A DNA stretch of 9,288 nucleotides, from contig JASHSW010000069.1 of assembly GCA_030038595.1 (NCBI GenBank), positions 1 to 9,288 of the forward strand. The letters run 5' to 3'. Shown in pieces: positions 6,324 through 9,288 of the stretch. The translations under genes were made by a program, and so were the position numbers. The stretch is from Methylovirgula sp. GTDB taxonomy: Bacteria; Pseudomonadota; Alphaproteobacteria; Rhizobiales; Beijerinckiaceae. The stretch's first letter is position 1, and every line of letters begins with the position of its first letter. Under the pieces are notes generated by a model. It had not been told where the DNA came from. It was given only the letters and a program-made list of their open reading frames with translations, and ran no database searches.

Positions 6324-7867
6324 TCGGCCATTTGCGTTGGCCGGCGACGATCGTTTTCGTCGGATTCGTCCTTCTCGTCAGTCTTCTCGGCTTTGTCGCG
6401 GCGCGTTGGAAGCGCGCCGATCTCGCCGATCTGCACGAATGGGGCTTGGGCGGGCGGCGGTTCGGACCATGGATCTCCTGGTTCCTAATCGGCGGCGATC
6501 TCTACACAGCCTATACGGTGATCGCGGTGCCTTCGGTGGTCTATGCGATCGGCGCCTACGGGTTCTTCGCGTTGCCCTATACGATCCTCATCTATCCGCT
6601 TCTCTACGTCGCCTTCCCGCGGCTCTGGGCGGTCGCACATCGCAAGAACTACATGACCGCAGCCGATTACGTACTCGGCCGTTACGGCAACAAATGGCTC
6701 GAACTCGCGGTTGCCTTCACCGGTATCCTGGCGACCATGCCGTATATCGCGCTTCAGCTCGTCGGCATGGAAAAGGTGATCGAAGCCCTGGGCTTCGAAG
6801 GACGGGGGCTCGCAGCGCATCTGCCGCTCAGCATCGCGTTCGCGATTCTGGCGCTCTACACCTCGCGCAGCGGGCTGCGCGCCCCGGCGATGATCGCCTT
6901 CGTCAAGGACACGATGATCTACATCTTCGTCGTTGCCGCGATCGTCGTCGTGCCGATGAAGCTCGGCGGCTATGGCGCGATCTTCGACGCCGCGAGCACC
7001 GCCTTTGATCAGAAAGTCGCCACTTCGGGCGGCAAACTCGCGGCGGGGCTGCTGCTTGCGCCGCAGCAGATCGTCCCGTTCATTACGCTGGCGATCGGTT
7101 CGGCCTTCGCGCTTCTTATGTATCCCCATTCGATGACCGGCATCCTCTCGGTGCGCAGCGGGAACGCCATCCGCGTCAATGCGATTGCGCTGCCCGCCTA
7201 TTCGGTGATGCTCGGGCTCATCGCGCTGATGGGCTATATGGCGCACGCGGCCGGCGTGCATGTCGCGGATCCGCAGGACGCGGTGCCGCATCTGATCCTT
7301 GCCATCTTTCCCGACTGGTTCGGTGGATTTTCATTTGCGGCGATCGCCATCGGCGCGCTAGTGCCGGCCGCCATCATGTCGATCGGCGCCGCCAACACGT
7401 TTACGCGCAACATTTTCAAACCGTTGATCGACCCCGGCCTTGCGGCCCGCGACGAGGCGCTGCTTGCCAAATTGGTCGCGCTCGTCGTCCAAGTCGGGGC
7501 TGTGCTCTTTGTTCTGCGCGGCGCGACGCGGTTCGCACTCGACCTTCAACTGCTCGGCGGAATCTGGATGGCGCAGGTGTTCCCCGCGGTGATTTTCGGC
7601 CTGTTCACGCGCCGGTTCAGCGGCTGGGGCCTATTTGCCGGCTGGGCGACGGGGATGGCGCTCGGCACTCTGCTCGCCTGGACGCCCGGCGCCTGGGTGC
7701 CGGTGCACGCGATCTTCGGATCGAGTTTTGCGGTCTATAATGGCGTCACCGCCATTGTCGCCAATGTCGTCGTCGCCGCACTGCTCTCGGCGGCGCGGCC
7801 GGATTGGGCGCGCAACGAGACGGAGGAGGAATATGCCGACCTGCCGGCCGGCAAGGCGGCGGCGTAA
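6320..7867 (+). CDS. SSS-family solute symporter, MctP-like monocarboxylate permease
   Basis: Seen: 515 residues from GTG 6320, which overlaps the DUF3311 stop; AAGGGGAG at 6308-6314 supports the start. There are about 13 hydrophobic segments in a LeuT-type layout. The block LHEWGLGGRRFGPWISWFLI (about 34-53) matches the family's G-G-R-x-x-x-x-x-x-x-x-x-x-G region; NYMTAADYVLGRYGN follows at about 110. The TM8-type block is LVPAAIMSIGAANTFTRNIF (from 347). The C-terminal tail after about residue 495 is hydrophilic. Known: rhizobial MctP takes up lactate, pyruvate, propionate and alanine; SSS proteins act in the inner membrane. Inference: a monocarboxylate or related small-acid transporter; the exact substrate cannot be read from sequence. 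No mctRS-type two-component genes are in the window. The Na2-site position S354 is kept but the following residue is Ile, not Ser/Thr. Confidence 0.85.
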   Translation: MIGHLRWPATIVFVGFVLLVSLLGFVAARWKRADLADLHEWGLGGRRFGPWISWFLIGGDLYTAYTVIAVPSVVYAIGAYGFFALPYTILIYPLLYVAFPRLWAVAHRKNYMTAADYVLGRYGNKWLELAVAFTGILATMPYIALQLVGMEKVIEALGFEGRGLAAHLPLSIAFAILALYTSRSGLRAPAMIAFVKDTMIYIFVVAAIVVVPMKLGGYGAIFDAASTAFDQKVATSGGKLAAGLLLAPQQIVPFITLAIGSAFALLMYPHSMTGILSVRSGNAIRVNAIALPAYSVMLGLIALMGYMAHAAGVHVADPQDAVPHLILAIFPDWFGGFSFAAIAIGALVPAAIMSIGAANTFTRNIFKPLIDPGLAARDEALLAKLVALVVQVGAVLFVLRGATRFALDLQLLGGIWMAQVFPAVIFGLFTRRFSGWGLFAGWATGMALGTLLAWTPGAWVPVHAIFGSSFAVYNGVTAIVANVVVAALLSAARPDWARNETEEEYADLPAGKAAA

Positions 7868-7920
7868 TCCGCCCGCCGGTGCCTCTCGACAAAACATCCG
7901 CCCTGTCGCATGAAAAGCGC

Positions 7921-8724
7921 ATGGATCCGCGCCTGTCCAAAGCCAAGGATCTTGCAACCTGTCTCGCGGCCGAATTTCTGGGCTGTCTGCGGTTTTGCAC
8001 GCGCTTGCCGATCCCGGCGCTCGGCTTCGAGAACGCGCCGCACGAAATGCCGATCGGCGCCCGGATGCTGCCGGTCGCCGGCGCCGCGATCGGGGTGATC
8101 GCCGCGATTGCTTTGTTCGTTGCGGCCAAGCTCGGGCTGCCACCGCCGCTCGCGGCCTTGATCGGCATCGCCTGCCTCGCCCTCGTCACCGGCGGCCTGC
8201 ATGAAGACGGACTGGCCGATGTCGCCGATGCCACTGCCGGGGCGACGCCTGAGGAACGGCTGGCGATCATGAAGGACAGCCGGATCGGCGCCTTCGGCGC
8301 GCTCGCATTGGTCTTCGGATCGCTGGCGCGCGTGCTCGGCATCGCTATCATCGCCACCCACAGTCTCTGCCTCGCCGCGTGGGTGCTGATTGCGATCGCT
8401 GCGGTCTCCCGCACCCTGATGCTGTTCGTGCTTTACCTCCTGCCGCCGGCGCGCGCCGAAGGCGCCGGGGCTGCCGCCGCCGCACTCTCCGAACCGACGC
8501 TCGCCGTTGCGGGGCTGATCGGCTTCCTTTTCGGCCTCACACCACTTTTGGCCGGCGCGAGCCTCGGCCGGGTGATCCTCGCGCTGGTCCTGAGCGCCGC
8601 AGCGGTCTACGGCGTGATTGCGCTGGCGCGCCAGCTCTTCAAAGGGCAGACAGGGGATGTCGCGGGTGCAGCCCAGCAGGCGGCGGAAATTGCCGCCTAT
8701 CTCGTCTACGCCGCCGCCCTCTAG
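7921..8724 (+). CDS. cobS: Adenosylcobinamide-GDP ribazoletransferase (cobalamin synthase, EC 2.7.8.26)
   Basis: Function (known): an inner-membrane enzyme joining adenosylcobinamide-GDP and alpha-ribazole (or its phosphate) to make adenosylcobalamin (phosphate), the final assembly of the lower ligand; called CobV in some alphaproteobacterial naming. Seen: 267 residues, usual for the family. FLGCLRFCTRLPIP lies near the N-terminus (19-32). The signature GGLHEDGLADVADA is at 91-104, with acidic residues D96, D100 and D103 likely binding metal. MKDSRIGAFGALAL is at 117-130. Several hydrophobic helices follow and the end is Ala-rich. Start: ATG 7921 is preceded by a weak GAAAAG; an upstream in-frame GTG at 7879 would add 14 residues. 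It lies 53 bases after the permease, so it may be co-transcribed. No cobalamin riboswitch fits in that gap, and no other cob genes are visible. Confidence 0.93.
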   Translation: MDPRLSKAKDLATCLAAEFLGCLRFCTRLPIPALGFENAPHEMPIGARMLPVAGAAIGVIAAIALFVAAKLGLPPPLAALIGIACLALVTGGLHEDGLADVADATAGATPEERLAIMKDSRIGAFGALALVFGSLARVLGIAIIATHSLCLAAWVLIAIAAVSRTLMLFVLYLLPPARAEGAGAAAAALSEPTLAVAGLIGFLFGLTPLLAGASLGRVILALVLSAAAVYGVIALARQLFKGQTGDVAGAAQQAAEIAAYLVYAAAL

Positions 8725-8727
8725 GCG

Positions 8728-8762
8728 CCTGCCGCAAGCGAAATACAAATCCCGGCGGCAGG
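8728..8762. terminator. Possible hairpin terminator between convergent genes
   Basis: Seen: CCTGCCGC (8728-8735) and GCGGCAGG (8755-8762) form a perfect 8-bp stem with a 19-base loop. It lies immediately after the cobS stop and before the end of the convergent glycosyltransferase frame. There is no clear T-run on either side, and the loop is long, so strong intrinsic termination is uncertain. The position between two convergent 3' ends supports a role for both strands. Confidence 0.35.
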
Positions 8763-8770
8763 AAGGCCGC

Positions 8771-9282
8771 TTAGTGTTTCCTACCGAGCGATCCGCAGGC
8801 ATCTTCCAGCATGCAACGGAACTGACCGGGATCGATTTCGAAGTCCGAGTTCATGCCCGGACTCGGATCCCTTCCGTTGCCGTGCAGCGAGAAACATTTT
8901 CCCGATTTCAAGTTCGCTAAATCCCAAAAAAGTCGTCGTGCATCGCTTCCGATGCGATGGCGAAGACTGTGACGCCGCGCCGTGCGACCACCGCATTGGC
9001 TAGATTGGCTCCGTTATTGCCGACCACCAGCTCGGCATCGGCGAACAAGCGGACTTGCTCGAGAAACGAATGCCGCTCCGGATAGATCACCGTGACCTCG
9101 AAATCGTTCAGAACGCGCAAGATCTCCGCTTCGTTGCGCAGCCGCCGAGGACGTGCGCTCACCGCGCAGCGTAGCGGCACAAGATTCCTCCCGCAACCAT
9201 CGACGGATCGGGCGGCAGCGATTGGGTCGACGTTGAGAGTTCCCGCGACGCCCCGAACGGCCGCTATCTGCGGCCGGCAAGA
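8771..9282 (-). pseudogene. GT61-family glycosyltransferase, C-terminal part, frameshifted
   Basis: Seen: the upstream frame, open from 9282 down to TAG 8919-8917, contains RPRRLRNEAEIL, then SFLEQVRLFADAELVVGNNG with ANLANAV and EAMHDDFFGI. This matches the F-x-E-Q-V-x-L-F-x-x-A-[ED]-x-[VI]-V-G-x-[HN]-G-A-x-L-x-N core of GT61 (DUF563). The family C-terminus continues in another frame as DLANLKSGKCFSLHGNGRDP and GMNSDFEIDPGQF, ending at TAA 8773-8771. One extra base in the six-A run at 8926-8931 (T-run on the coding strand) would restore D-D-F-F-W-D-L-A. A TAA at 9285-9283 closes the frame upstream, inside where homology should continue; GTG 9180 is the only usual start and lies within the domain. 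Known: GT61 enzymes transfer sugars in polysaccharide synthesis. The usual HGA is NGA here. It is either a decaying gene or contains sequence errors. Confidence 0.75.
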
Positions 9283-9288
9283 TTACGG

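Noticed and set aside
8230..8236. GCCACTG, resembling a cobalamin riboswitch B12 box
   Set aside because: It is inside the CobS coding sequence, codes for conserved protein, and no riboswitch structure surrounds it.
7735..8802. 355-codon minus-strand open frame over cobS
   Set aside because: Antisense to the CobS signature motifs; composition dominated by Arg, Gly, Asp and Gln as in codon-bias shadows.
8844..8867. Inverted repeat TCCGAGT...ACTCGGA
   Set aside because: It lies within the frameshifted GT61 coding region and encodes family-like residues; no T-run follows, so there is no reason to call a terminator.

Overview
The window is GC-rich bacterial DNA with compact, mostly Shine-Dalgarno-led genes and some GTG starts. 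The gene types suggest an alphaproteobacterium, probably Hyphomicrobiales: a MctP-like symporter preceded by a DUF3311 protein, CobS, a GYD-domain protein and an alphaproteobacterial-style GT61 glycosyltransferase. This placement is an inference from protein style; no rRNA or other taxonomic marker is present.

Layout, left to right. (1) The N-terminal part of a YdjA-like nitroreductase runs leftward out of the window. It is divergent from a secreted 329-residue protein built of three beta-rich repeats, and a 16-bp palindrome lies between them. (2) From about 1455 to 1820 lies the decayed 3' end of an IS3-family insertion sequence, with several frameshifts and a lost catalytic glutamate. (3) Directly after it comes the largest gene, a 1194-residue pyrophosphate-dependent phosphoenolpyruvate carboxykinase (PPi-PEPCK, EC 4.1.1.38), intact and rich in family motifs. 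(4) A small GYD-domain protein is convergent with it. (5) After about 360 bases with no recognisable gene comes a two-gene unit: a 56-residue DUF3311 membrane protein overlapping by 4 bases an SSS-family permease resembling MctP (monocarboxylate transport). (6) cobS (adenosylcobinamide-GDP ribazoletransferase, last step of cobalamin assembly) follows on the same strand 53 bases downstream. (7) Convergent with cobS is the C-terminal part of a GT61 glycosyltransferase, broken by a one-base frameshift in a run of six A and by an in-frame stop near the window edge.

How the genes may work together. PPi-PEPCK interconverts PEP and oxaloacetate using phosphate/pyrophosphate instead of a nucleotide, at the C3/C4 node of central metabolism. 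The MctP-like permease could import C3 acids (lactate, pyruvate) feeding that node, but the two are not one operon, so the link is only positional. The other genes look like unrelated housekeeping or accessory functions.

The most notable item is the PPi-PEPCK beside an IS scar, which suggests acquisition by transfer. The family itself is already described. I see no CRISPR array, phage module, defence island or RNA gene.
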